64,000 bases of DNA from CAVQJU01 sp963729215. GTDB lineage: Bacteria; Acidobacteriota; Vicinamibacteria; Vicinamibacterales; CAVVIG01. The DNA lies in the NCBI GenBank assembly GCA_963729215.1, contig CAVSND010000031.1:248001-312000 (forward strand). The letters are read 5' to 3'. Each line of letters begins with the position of its first letter. Within the stretch, counting starts at the first letter, position 1. The position numbers were made by a program, and so were the translations under genes. This document shows, piece by piece, positions 9,488 to 18,298 of this stretch. The notes under the pieces were generated by a model. That model saw only the letters and a list, made by a program, of their open reading frames with translations, was not told where the DNA came from and did no database searches.

Positions 9488-10363
9488 ATGCAACGCTGCG
9501 GGTTTCTGATCATCGTTTTCAGCGCGCTGCTCGCGGCCTGCGGATCGCGATCTCCAAGTCGGACGTACGCGGTCGAGGGCCAGATCATCGCCCTCACGCC
9601 GGACAGAAGCGAGGCGACCGTCAAGCACGGCGAAATCAAGGGCCTCATGCCGGCGATGACGATGCCCTACAAGATCAAGGAGAAGGCGGAGCTCGACGCC
9701 GTCAAGCCCGGCGACATCATCGACGCCACGCTCGTCATCGTCGAGAACGATGCGTATCTGACGAAGGTCAGGCGGATCGGCGAAGCGCCCGTCGAGCAGG
9801 CGCCCCCCGAGACGACGGTCGCCACATCAGCCTCCTCGGGGTTCGAGCTGCTGAAGCCCGGCGAGGCCGTGCCCGATTCGACGTTCGTCGATCAGGACGG
9901 GAGGAAGAGGAAGTTCAGCGCGTTTCGCGGATCGACGGTCATCCTCACGTTCATCTACACCAAGTGCCCGATCCCGACCTTCTGCCCGATGATGGACCGC
10001 CATTTCGTGACGCTGCAGGAACACTTCCGGGACGACCCGGCGCTCAAGAAGGTCCACCTGGTGACGGTCAGCTTCGATCCGATGACGGACACGCCGCCGG
10101 TGTTGAAGGCGCACGCGCGCGAGCTCAAAGCCGATCTGACGCGCTGGACGTTCCTGACCGGCGACCGAGACGAGATCGACAGATTCGCGGCGCGTTTCGG
10201 CCTGAGCGTCGCCCGCGCGCCGAACGACGCGCGCGACATCACCCACAATCTCCGCACAGCCATCATCTCGCCCGACGGAACACTCAAGAAGATGTACACG
10301 GGCAACGAGTGGACCCCCAAAGATATCCTCGAGGACCTCAAGCCCACGGCGAATGCGAACTAG
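9488..10363 (+). CDS. CusF-like domain fused to SCO1/SenC copper chaperone
   Basis: 291 aa. Lipoprotein signal with Cys18 (LLAACG). Residues about 28-100 are a CusF/copper-binding-like barrel with the conserved GLMPAMTMPY. Residues about 120-290 are a thioredoxin-fold SCO domain: LTFIYTKCPIPTFCPMMD carries Cys160 and Cys166, spaced CX5C rather than the usual CX3C, and His253 (DITHNLR) completes the Cys-Cys-His copper site. SCO proteins deliver copper to the CuA site of haem-copper oxidases in the periplasm. No oxidase genes are in the window. The fusion suggests an in-cis copper handover. Confidence 0.92.
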   Translation: MQRCGFLIIVFSALLAACGSRSPSRTYAVEGQIIALTPDRSEATVKHGEIKGLMPAMTMPYKIKEKAELDAVKPGDIIDATLVIVENDAYLTKVRRIGEAPVEQAPPETTVATSASSGFELLKPGEAVPDSTFVDQDGRKRKFSAFRGSTVILTFIYTKCPIPTFCPMMDRHFVTLQEHFRDDPALKKVHLVTVSFDPMTDTPPVLKAHARELKADLTRWTFLTGDRDEIDRFAARFGLSVARAPNDARDITHNLRTAIISPDGTLKKMYTGNEWTPKDILEDLKPTANAN

Positions 10364-10470
10364 AATCTGGTCATCTGGTCATTTAGTCATCTGGTCATCG
10401 TTGTTCAATTGCGCAATTGCGCAATCGACAAACGATGACCAGATGACCAGATGACTAAATGACCAGATTC
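10363..10470 (+). repeat. 8-nt word hairpin, CTGGTCAT family (copy 1)
   Basis: The left arm reads GAAT, then words A-A-B-A, then CGTT, where A is CTGGTCAT and B is TTAGTCAT. The reverse complement of the right arm (10431-10470) reads GAAT, then A-B-A-A, then CGTT. The two 40-nt arms thus have the same words in different order. The loop holds the self-complementary TTGCGCAATTGCGCAA. It fills the gap between two genes on the same strand. A second copy with a related loop lies at 51852-51962. Confidence 0.9.
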
Positions 10471-10474
10471 ACGC

Positions 10475-11140
10475 GTGCGGAGCAAAGGCTCATTGCCCGG
10501 TTGCGCACTCCTCGCCGCCGTGCAGCGCTATCTGAACCGCCTTCCCTATAACAACGAGCCCGGCGGACGCGCGACGCTGCGCAGCTTCCGCGGCGTGGTC
10601 GCGCATGGCTGCGCGCATTGCCTCGAGGCCGCGCTCTTCGCCGCGGTCGTCATGGAGCAGCACGGCTATCCACCGCTGGTCCTCAGCTTTGAGTCGATCG
10701 ACCGGCTCGATCACGTGATCTTCGTCTACAAGCAGCGTGGCCGGTGGGGGTCCGTCGCCCGTTCGCGCGATCCGGGCCTGCACGGCCGCAAGCCGGTCTT
10801 CGCCACGCCGCGCGCATTGGCGCTGAGTTATTACGATCCGTATATCGACTTCACCGGCCGCGTCACGGGCTATGCCGTCGTCGACGTGGCGCGGGAGATG
10901 GGACAGTACGACTGGCGGCTGGCCGAGACGAACGTGTGGAAAGTCGAACGCATGCTGCTCGACTACCCGCATCGCCGCATCGTCACGTCGGACGCGCGCG
11001 CCGATCGGCTGCGCGAGCGGTACCGCCGGTTTCGCGCCAGGTATGGCTCGCTCAAACCCGTGCAGTACCCGCGGCGCGACCGATGGACCGCGCTCCCGGC
11101 GGAGTTCAATCCAAGTCGAAATCTCGAGTGGGTTTGGTGA
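10475..11140 (+). CDS. Transglutaminase-like fold protein of unknown function
   Basis: 221 aa with a GTG start immediately after the hairpin repeat. A possible Cys-His-Asp triad is visible: Cys in AHGCAHCLEAALFAAVV, His in DRLDHVIFVYKQ and Asp in SVARSRDPGL, in the order and spacing of transglutaminase/NlpC-like cysteine enzymes. No signal peptide. The C-terminal third is basic (RERYRRFRARYG). I cannot assign a substrate. Its 3' end overlaps the converging small gene by 35 bp. Confidence 0.7.
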   Translation: MRSKGSLPGCALLAAVQRYLNRLPYNNEPGGRATLRSFRGVVAHGCAHCLEAALFAAVVMEQHGYPPLVLSFESIDRLDHVIFVYKQRGRWGSVARSRDPGLHGRKPVFATPRALALSYYDPYIDFTGRVTGYAVVDVAREMGQYDWRLAETNVWKVERMLLDYPHRRIVTSDARADRLRERYRRFRARYGSLKPVQYPRRDRWTALPAEFNPSRNLEWVW

Positions 11141-11411
11141 CCGGTTCCTGACGGGCCTGCTTCAGCGCTTCCTCAAAGCGCCGGGACAGGGAGTCGCCGC
11201 GCGTCTTCTCGGCATCGACCGACTGCTGGAACACGGCCTCGCGGCGGGCGGCTTCCTCGGCGAGGATCCGGTGCGCGTCGCCCAGTTCGGGCTTGTTCCC
11301 GCGCTCGGGTTCGCTGTGGGACACCACGCGTCCGAGGTTGGTGTCGATGACGAGAATCGACTGGCAGCAGGGGCACGAAACCTCGATCTCGGATTTGAGC
11401 CGGGCCGTCAT
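11106..11411 (-). CDS. Small zinc-ribbon-like protein
   Basis: 101 aa. The N-terminal part has a CPCC knuckle (EIEVSCPCCQSILVIDTNLG) resembling half of a zinc ribbon. The rest is a charged, coiled-coil-like helix (about residues 45-95: HRILAEEAARREAVFQQSVD). Function unknown. The start ATG overlaps the stop of the upstream lipoprotein gene (ATGA, 11408-11411), so it is translationally coupled. Overlaps the convergent neighbour at its 3' end. Confidence 0.7.
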   Translation of the reverse strand: MTARLKSEIEVSCPCCQSILVIDTNLGRVVSHSEPERGNKPELGDAHRILAEEAARREAVFQQSVDAEKTRGDSLSRRFEEALKQARQEPVTKPTRDFDLD

Positions 11412-11824
11412 TCTTTTCCCTCTTTGCCTTTGAAGACGCCGACGCCGGCCAGGCCGGCGAGGCCGTTGCCCTTGAAATCCATCCGGATGTCCACGGGCTC
11501 ACCGCTGGGCAGTTTCGCCGACAACCGGAGATCCTTGATCTGCTGCCGTTTGAAATCGAATCGCTGGCCGTAGGCCTCGATGAAGATACTCAGGGGGGTC
11601 TGCAGCTGCTGGCCGGCGGGAATGGAGTCTGTGGTGAGGCGGTACTGCCGGTTCACCCAGATCTCGACATGCGTCCAGTCGCTTTTGGTGGTGTTGGTGA
11701 CGGTCAGCCGCCCGGCGTCAAGCTGAAGCGGAGCGACGATCTTCTTCGAGCAGCCCCACGTCAGCGTGATCGCGGCCGCCAGCAGAACCAGCGACGTGCC
11801 GGCGCGCAGCTGAGTCCACGGCAT
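11408..11824 (-). CDS. Small predicted lipoprotein
   Basis: 138 aa from the ATG at 11824; a GTG four codons earlier (11836) is an alternative. The signal sequence ends in ITLTWGCSKK, a plausible lipobox. The mature part is beta-rich (RLTVTNTTKSDWTHVEIWVN, then PLSIFIEAYGQRFDFKRQ), suggesting an immunoglobulin-like or beta-sandwich domain. No recognised family. It overlaps the end of the desaturase frame by about 100 bp and the next gene by 4 bp, so the three minus-strand genes form one operon. Confidence 0.7.
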   Translation of the reverse strand: MPWTQLRAGTSLVLLAAAITLTWGCSKKIVAPLQLDAGRLTVTNTTKSDWTHVEIWVNRQYRLTTDSIPAGQQLQTPLSIFIEAYGQRFDFKRQQIKDLRLSAKLPSGEPVDIRMDFKGNGLAGLAGVGVFKGKEGKE

Positions 11825-12803
11825 CCGATGACGCACGCCCCATCATACGCCGCCCCGCCTTGCGCGCGCGGGCTTCGGCGTAAACGCGCTCCGGGACAGC
11901 CTGTATGTCCCAGGCGAGGCCGACAGCCGCCATCGCGCGGATGACGTACCACGTCGGGTCGAATTCCCACCAGAAGAACCCGTTGCGGGCCGCGCGCTGG
12001 AACCGGTGGTGGTTGTTGTGCCAGCCCTCGCCCGCGGCGAAGATCGCCGTCAGCACGTTGTTGCGCGAGTCGTCTCGCGTGTCGAATCGCCGCGAGCCCA
12101 TCAGGTGATTAATGGTATTGATGGCGAACGTGGCGTGCGCCAGCGTGACGGTTGGAACGCAGAACCCCCACACGAGCCAGGGAAAGCCGCCGATGAGATA
12201 CATCGCCGCCGCGAGGATGACAGGCGGCACGACATAGTACCGATCGAGCCAGACGATTTCAGGGGCGCCGCCGAAATCGCGGACGACGGCGTTGCCGGCC
12301 TCCACGCGGTCGTAGCGCACGTCGTTCAGGAACCAGCCGATGTGCGCGTAGTAGAACCCGCTGATGGCCGGGCTGTGCGGGTCGCCGTCGCGATCGGCGA
12401 ACCTGTGGTGGTTGACGTGATGACCGGCCCACCAGAGCGGCCCCTTCTGCATCGCGGCCGTTCCGATGAACGTCCAGGCGAACCGTGCCGCGCGATTCAT
12501 CTGAAAGGCCCGGTGCGCAAAGTAGCGATGGAACGCCAGCGTCAGGCCGATCGCGCGGAGGAAGTGCGACACGGCCCACAAGGCGGCCATGGACGCCGAA
12601 AACGGGACGAAGAACGCGAGCAGCGCAGACGCCTGCACGGTCCAGAACACAGCAATCGCGAGTAACGTGAGCAAGGGAGGGGAAAGAGCGACCCGGGGGA
12701 AGGCGTCAGCCTTCTTCTTCGAACTCTTCTTCTTCGGGCGGCCCGAGGCGGGTGGACGGCCGGAGGGCTTCCCGATAGTCGTAGATCGGCAGATCGCGAA
12801 CAT
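11718..12803 (-). CDS. Acyl-CoA/phospholipid delta-9-type fatty acid desaturase
   Basis: Up to 361 aa. Membrane di-iron desaturase with three His boxes in order: HRYFAHR, HHVNHH and HNNHH, plus GSRRFDTRDDSRNN and several hydrophobic helices. It introduces a double bond into acyl chains at the inner membrane. Both ends are uncertain. The N-terminal 30 residues (with KKKSSKKK) overlap the upstream small gene in another frame, and the true start may be a TTG near 12675. The last 35 residues overlap the lipoprotein gene by about 100 bp, which may hide a frameshift near the natural stop. Confidence 0.85.
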   Translation of the reverse strand: MFAICRSTTIGKPSGRPPASGRPKKKSSKKKADAFPRVALSPPLLTLLAIAVFWTVQASALLAFFVPFSASMAALWAVSHFLRAIGLTLAFHRYFAHRAFQMNRAARFAWTFIGTAAMQKGPLWWAGHHVNHHRFADRDGDPHSPAISGFYYAHIGWFLNDVRYDRVEAGNAVVRDFGGAPEIVWLDRYYVVPPVILAAAMYLIGGFPWLVWGFCVPTVTLAHATFAINTINHLMGSRRFDTRDDSRNNVLTAIFAAGEGWHNNHHRFQRAARNGFFWWEFDPTWYVIRAMAAVGLAWDIQAVPERVYAEARARKAGRRMMGRASSDAVDSAARRHVAGSAGGRDHADVGLLEEDRRSASA

Positions 12804-12948
12804 GCAGCGACAGCGTGCACGCGGGCGCTTTCGACTCGACGACGACCGTCACGGGGCTGCCTTCGACGCCGTCACGAAACGTGATCCGGCACCCGCAAGC
12901 CAGCCGCGCATGAGTGAAGCCTTTAGTCATCTGGGGGAGATCATACAT
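12706..12948 (-). CDS. Small conserved-looking protein with acidic tail
   Basis: 80 aa from the ATG at 12948 (MYDLPQMTKGFTHARLACGC); the internal Met at 12930 is an alternative. It is beta-rich with a CGCRITFRDG stretch and ends in an acidic tail (EEEEFEEEG). The acidic tail and the lysine-rich start of the desaturase are the same bases read in two frames. Function unknown. It sits between a thioredoxin-like gene and the desaturase on the minus strand. Confidence 0.55.
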   Translation of the reverse strand: MYDLPQMTKGFTHARLACGCRITFRDGVEGSPVTVVVESKAPACTLSLHVRDLPIYDYREALRPSTRLGPPEEEEFEEEG

Positions 12949-12955
12949 CACAACT

Positions 12956-13492
12956 TCACAACAGGGACTTGATCTCTTTTTCGATATTTTCTTTCGAGGA
13001 GATGCCGGAATGCTTCGCGCAGATCCTGGCATCGCGCGAAATAACAGCCGTGACGGGAATTCCCCAGAGCGGGCCGTAGGCATCCTGGATATCGTCGTGG
13101 TGAAGCCCAAGCAGGACGGGGTAATTCATCTTGAGGTCTTTGACGTAGGGCCGCAGCATCTCAACCGTATCGTCCACGGAGACGCCGACCACCTGCAAGC
13201 CCTGCGGGCCGTACTTGTTCTGGAACTCCACGAACCACGGGATCTCGATTTTGCAGGGACCGCACCAGGTGGCCCAGAAGTCGAGCAGGATGACCTTACC
13301 CTTATAGTCCGAGAGGCGGACGTTCTTTCCCTGGACGTCCTTGATCGTGAAGTTGAGATTCGCGGGCTTGGCGCTCGCAGGGCAGGCACCGCCGGACGCC
13401 AAAGCGGAGTCGCCCCACAACTCCGACGTGTCGAGCGTCAGCAGGGCCAGGGCCAACGCTCCCACCGCTGCCACGATCCATCGCACTCGCAT
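12956..13492 (-). CDS. TlpA/ResA-like thioredoxin, periplasmic
   Basis: 178 aa. N-terminal signal/anchor (residues 1-33), then an AhpC/TSA-thioredoxin fold with redox motif WCGPC (Cys77, Cys80) in DFWATWCGPCKIEIPWF and a cis-Pro region GIPVTAVISRD. Such proteins reduce disulfides in the periplasm, for example for cytochrome c maturation or SCO/CuA assembly. The SCO gene 3 kb away is a possible partner, which is inference. A TAAAAT hexamer lies about 22 nt upstream of the ATG. Confidence 0.9.
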   Translation of the reverse strand: MRVRWIVAAVGALALALLTLDTSELWGDSALASGGACPASAKPANLNFTIKDVQGKNVRLSDYKGKVILLDFWATWCGPCKIEIPWFVEFQNKYGPQGLQVVGVSVDDTVEMLRPYVKDLKMNYPVLLGLHHDDIQDAYGPLWGIPVTAVISRDARICAKHSGISSKENIEKEIKSLL

Positions 13493-13522
13493 GATTCGTC
13501 TCTCTCTCTTCCTGATTTTAGC

Positions 13523-14311
13523 TCAGTGCAGCGCGGCCTGGACGACGGCGGTCATGCGCGAGAGGTCGGCTGCGGCCTCGGCCCGATCCTCCGGTTCGCG
13601 CGCCACGAGCACGAACGTGCGGCCGCCCGTCGACCAAATCGTGGCTTCGTGGCCCATGACGTCCACCACGGCCTGCGCGCGCGACGCTTTCGGAATCATG
13701 AATACCGACACCGGCTGTCCGTTGCGGCGGTACATGAGATGCGCCGCGAGTCCACGGCCGTACAAACATACCCGCGCACCCAGCAACTCCATGCCGGCGC
13801 CCGCCGCGGCATCTGCCAGCGGCATGTGCCAGCCGAACGTGGACGCCATGGTGCGTTCGGCCGACTCGGGATCCGCATTCACCGGCAGCACGGAGCTCAT
13901 GCCGAAACACTTCACGTGGTCGGCCGTCAACTCCGCCGCGAGGAGCTTCGTCGAACGCTCTGTCAGGACATACATGGACGCCGCGCCGGCCACCAGCACG
14001 GCGCCGGCCGCGACGGCCAGCGGAACGAACCGCGTGCGCCACGCGTGGACTGATGCGGCGCCGGCGGCCCCGCGGGCTGGTGCGTAACGCAGCGCGGCGC
14101 ACCGGTCGCGCAAGCCGGCCGATGCGGTGTCGCACGCGAGCGCGGTGCGCTGTGTCTGCATCAGCTCGTGAACGGCACGTTCGGCCGTGACGCGCGAATG
14201 GCAGGGTGCACAGACACGGACGTGATCGTCGACGAGGCGGCGTTCGGAGACGCCGATGTCGCCGTCGACGTACGGCGTGATAAAGGGATCGATGGAAGCG
14301 CAATCAGGCAT
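13523..14311 (-). CDS. Anti-sigma factor with HxxxCxxC zinc-binding domain
   Basis: 262 aa. The N-terminal anti-sigma domain has the zinc motif HxxxCxxC in DDHVRVCAPCHSR. One membrane helix follows at about residues 95-112 (FVPLAVAAGAVLVAGAASMYV). The periplasmic part is about 145 residues, with LMYRRNGQPVSVFMIPK. It overlaps the sigma factor gene by 8 bp. By analogy with ZAS proteins it holds the ECF sigma factor at the membrane until a periplasmic signal releases it. The nature of the signal cannot be read from the sequence. Confidence 0.9.
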   Translation of the reverse strand: MPDCASIDPFITPYVDGDIGVSERRLVDDHVRVCAPCHSRVTAERAVHELMQTQRTALACDTASAGLRDRCAALRYAPARGAAGAASVHAWRTRFVPLAVAAGAVLVAGAASMYVLTERSTKLLAAELTADHVKCFGMSSVLPVNADPESAERTMASTFGWHMPLADAAAGAGMELLGARVCLYGRGLAAHLMYRRNGQPVSVFMIPKASRAQAVVDVMGHEATIWSTGGRTFVLVAREPEDRAEAAADLSRMTAVVQAALH

Positions 14312-14879
14312 TGACGGGCCTTAAGTGTTGAAGGCGATCGAACAACAGGCGGCGGCCGCGCGAGATGCGCGACATGACCGTCCCGATGGGAATGGCGAGC
14401 ATCTGAGCAATTTCGGCGTAGGAAAACTCTTCCACGTCGCGTAACCAGACCGCCTGACGAAAAGCGTCCGGCAGAGCCTCGACGGCGGCCTGCAGGTCAG
14501 GCGCGAGCGTGTCGCGCAGCAGCAGCGTTTCGGGCGTTTCGCCCTGGCCGCTTCCCGGCCACACGCCTGTGCTGTCTTCCGCGCGATCGACGGTCTCGCT
14601 GCCCGCGGTCACCGCGTCGCGAGCGCGGTCGCGCACGCGGTTCCGGGCCGTGTTGTGAAGGATGGTAAACAGCCAGGCCCTCAAGTTCGTCCCTGCTTGA
14701 AAGCGATCGGCGGACCGAAAGGCCTTCAAATAGGTCTCCTGGACAAGATCTTCGGCATCTGCAGGCACCCGCGTCAGCCGCAGGGCGGTTCGGTACAAGC
14801 TGTCCAGAAACGCCAAGGCCTCTGCCTCGAACGTGGGGTCCCGGCTGGGACCCGTCGCCTTAGGACCGTCCGTCCGCAT
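14304..14879 (-). CDS. ECF-type RNA polymerase sigma factor
   Basis: 191 aa from the ATG at 14879. Region 2 is DAEDLVQETYLKAFRSADRF followed by LRAWLFTILHNTARNR. Region 4 is LPDAFRQAVWLRDVEEFSYAEIAQMLAIPIGTVMSRISRGR. These are the standard sigma2 and sigma4 helices of the extracytoplasmic-function group. It is co-encoded with its anti-sigma factor. Upstream in-frame codons to 14951 exist but lack family similarity. Target promoters are not evident in the window. Confidence 0.93.
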   Translation of the reverse strand: MRTDGPKATGPSRDPTFEAEALAFLDSLYRTALRLTRVPADAEDLVQETYLKAFRSADRFQAGTNLRAWLFTILHNTARNRVRDRARDAVTAGSETVDRAEDSTGVWPGSGQGETPETLLLRDTLAPDLQAAVEALPDAFRQAVWLRDVEEFSYAEIAQMLAIPIGTVMSRISRGRRLLFDRLQHLRPVNA

Positions 14880-15062
14880 CCTCCACGAGCGCCACTCGGT
14901 GTTAACCCGGGCGGGCCCTCCGTTATTCCGGAGTATACCTTGTCGCCTCACGGCGTCAGCCGGGGCTGGAGATGCACGGGACTGAGGACAAAATGGCGCC
15001 TATCGGCGCGATCTTCCGGGATCGGCGTTTGCAGGGCCGAGGACGTCACAGTAAGATCCGCC

Positions 15063-15077
15063 TTACCTTAGAGGTAA
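15063..15077 (+). promoter_or_regulatory. Palindrome overlapping the ribosome-binding site of the large peptidase gene
   Basis: TTACCT-TAG-AGGTAA is a perfect 6-bp inverted repeat with a 3-bp spacer, ending 6 nt before the ATG at 15084. Its right arm contains the AGAGG that could serve as Shine-Dalgarno sequence. It could be an operator or a small RNA hairpin that masks the ribosome site. Chance occurrence cannot be excluded. Confidence 0.35.
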
Positions 15078-15083
15078 CCGCCT

Positions 15084-18000
15084 ATGCGCACGCGCGTCTC
15101 CCGTCTGCTGGCGCCGTCTCGTCCCGTGCTCGTCGCCGCGATCCTGGCCGGCTGGTCGGCCATCGCCGCCGCCCAGACGCCGTACGTGCCGTATTACGGA
15201 AAGAACAACATCCACTACGACACGTTCAACTGGGAGATCTACACAACGGACCATTTCGAGATTTATTACTACCCCGAGATGAAGCAGCATCTCGAGCGCG
15301 TGGCGAGCTACGCCGAGAGCGCCTACCAGCAGATCAGCGCGGATCTGAAGAAAGAGCTGCCCAACAAGATTCAGCTCATCCTGTTCAAGACCCACAGCGA
15401 GTTCGAACAGGAGAACGTCGACCCGTCCGCGGGCCAGGAGGGCGTCGGGGCGTTCGCCGAACCCACCCGCCTGCGCATGGTCATGCCGATCGACGCGCCG
15501 CCGGACCAGCTGTACGGCCTCATCGTGCACGAGCTCACGCACCAGTTCGAGTTCGACATCATCCCGCAGGGGCTCATCCGGCGGAACGTTCCGCTGTGGG
15601 TCAACGAGGGATTGTCGGAGTTCGAGCGCGGACAGTGGACGCCGCTCGATCTGATGACCGTGCGCGACGCCGCCGTGGCCGATATCGTGCCGAAGATGAC
15701 CGAGACGGAAGACTACGGGAACGCGAACAACGCCCGGTTCGTGCCGTACAACCTCGGGCACGCCGTGTTCGAATTCATCGACGCGAAGTTCGGCCGCGAA
15801 GGCATCCGGCAGTTCATGTTCGCGTTACGCAAGAGCGTGATTGGCGGCGGCGAGGACGCCTACGAAGACGCGCTCAAAATGAAGAAGGATGAGTTCGACC
15901 AGAACTTCGAGCGCTACCTCAAGGAGCGTTTCAAGCCGTTCCGCGACAAGGAGCGGCCGGCCGACTACGGACGCGATCTGTCTCCGAACAAGGAGAAGAC
16001 CCCGTTTGCGGAGGCCTTCTCGATCGCGCCGTCGCCGTCGGGGGATCTCATCGCGGCGATGACGTTCAACCGGGAGGACCGCGAGATCGACGTCATCCTC
16101 ATCTCGAGCAAGGACGGATCAATCGTCCGCGACCTCACGAAGGGCTTCGACAAGGACATGGGCTTCGACCACATCGTCCAGCTCGGCGAGCGGTTCGAGA
16201 TGCCGTGGATGGCGTGGTCGCCGAAAGGCGACCGCCTGGCGTACTTCGTGCGGACGGGGAAAGAGCGTTCGCTGATCCTTCAGAACGTCCTGACGAGGGC
16301 CATCGAGCAGCGCATCCCGATCAAGTCGGTGGACGAGCCGGAATCGCCGTCCTTCTCGCCTGACGGCACGACGATCGCGTTTGCTGGGCTGCGCAACGCG
16401 GTCGGCGACATCTTTCTCGTGGATCTCGCCACGCAGAAGGTGACCAACCTCACCGAGGACGATTTCGCCAATGCGGGCCCGACGTATTCGCTGGACGGCA
16501 AGTTCATCGTGTACAACGCGCGCGTGAGCGGGAACCAGAAGCTGTTCCGCATCGATCTCGACACGAAAAAGAAGACGCAGCTGACGTTCGGCACCGTGGA
16601 TGAAACCGCGGCGCAGTTCATCGACGACAACACGCTGGTGTTCTCGTCGACGGCGACCGATCCCAACGTCCCGCTCGAGCCGGATGTCGCCAAGAACGGC
16701 AACATCTACAACATCTGGACCCTCGACCTGAGAAACGGCGAGATGCGCCAGTACACCGACACGCTGGGCGGCAACTGGTCGCCGGCCGTGCTCAAGGAAG
16801 GCACGAATCCGAGCCGCGTCGCCTTCGTCAGCTATTACAAGGGCGACTACACGCTCCGGACGATCGACCGGAAGGAACCGCTGCACACGGCGTCCACCTC
16901 CGACTTCGGCGCGCCCGGCCCGATCATCGACTTCCAGCCGCCGCTGCAGCACACGCTGGTGGCCGACAACGTCCGGAAGAAGAAGACATTCGAGAAGATG
17001 TTCCTCGACGGCCGGCCCCCGGTCAGCCTCGGCGTCACGAGCAGCGGCGACATCTACGGCGGCACGGCCGTGACCTTCGGCGACGTGCTCGGGGACAAGC
17101 AGTTCAACTTCTACTTCGCGTCGATCTCCCAGTACCGCACGTTCTCCTTGTCCTACATCAACCTGTCGAAGCGGTTCCAGTTCGGTCTCCAGGGCCTCTC
17201 GCAGACGGTGTTCTACTACGGCCAGGTGGGCGGCGCGTTCTACGATCCGCTCGTACGCGCCGTTCCTGAGCCGCAGCGACGCGCAGGCCACGAGCACGAC
17301 GTGGGGCGGCTCGGCATTCGGCATCTACCCGCTCGATCGGTACAACCGGATTCAGGTCACCGGCAGCCTGATCCACCTGTCACAGTCGTTCAACGACCCC
17401 ACCCTGCAGCAGGTACTCGAGCCAATACCAGTCGTCGATCACCGGCGGGCAGCAGCTCGCGAACACCGGCGCGCTGATGCCGCTCGGCGCGGCGTTCATC
17501 CGCGAGACGACCGTGTTCCGCGAGTTCGGGCCGCTGGCGGGCAGCACCATGAGGATCGCCGGCGACTACTCCCCCGGCTTTGCCGGCCTGCTGTCGCGGC
17601 GCACGTTCGACGCGGATGTCCGCCATTACACGCGGCTCGGCTCGACAGGCCTCCTCGCCATGCGGTTCCACGGATTCAGGAGCCGGGGCGACTTCCCCGA
17701 CTTCCAGTACTTCGGCGGGAATGGCGATTTGCGCGGGTACGACTACCTGCAGTTCTCCGGCCAGAACATGCTCCAGGCCAACGTCGAACTTCGCTTCCCG
17801 CTGATCGAAGCGGCCCTCACGCCGATCGGCGTCATCGGCGGCATCCGCGGCGTGCTGTTCGCGGGCGCCGGCGGCGCGTGGTTCAGCGAGCAGAAAACAG
17901 CGAACCCCTGCGGCGGAACAACGGACAATTTCAGGTTCCTGGCCAACTCGAGCCAGCTATGCTCGGTCGTTACCGGCGCCAAGACCGATGGGTTCGGCAA

Positions 18001-18298
18001 CCTCGTCTTCAATACCGACCCGGTGACGGGCCTCCAGTCGCCCGCGCTGACCTACACCGTTCGCCAGATCGATGGTCTCCGCCTGCAGGACGGACGCGCG
18101 TCGTACGGCCTGGGCCTCGAGACCTTCGCACTGGGCTTCCCCATTCACTTTGACTGGTCGTGGCGCACGCTGATGAATCACGACTGGGAGAACGCGGTCT
18201 TCTCCTGCGTCAGCGTCCTGCCCAACGGCGCCTGCGTCAGCGGTGCGGAAGAATTCCGGCATCCCCGCTTCGCGGTCTGGATTGGGTACGACTTCTAG
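15084..18298 (+). CDS. Secreted zinc-peptidase/TolB-propeller/outer-membrane-barrel fusion, two frameshifts
   Basis: About 1070 aa across three frames. A signal peptide (cut after IAAAQ) is followed by a gluzincin-type peptidase domain: HELTHQFEFD carries HExxH and NEGLSEFE the third ligand. A WD40/TolB-like propeller spans about residues 300-640 (SPSGDLIAAMTF, SPKGDRLAYFVR, SPDGTTIAFAG). The C-terminal part resembles a BamA/TamA-type 16-strand barrel (GGNGDLRGYDYLQFSGQNM, VELRFPLIEA), ending in aromatic WIGYDF. The frame changes near 17245-17252 and again near 17410-17417; the middle frame reads YAPFLSRSDAQATSTTWG. A cell-surface enzyme is likely; substrate unknown. Confidence 0.85.

Noticed and set aside
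10404..10430. Rho-independent terminator in the loop of the word hairpin
   Set aside because: The TTGCGCAA palindromes are short and no T-run follows on either strand.
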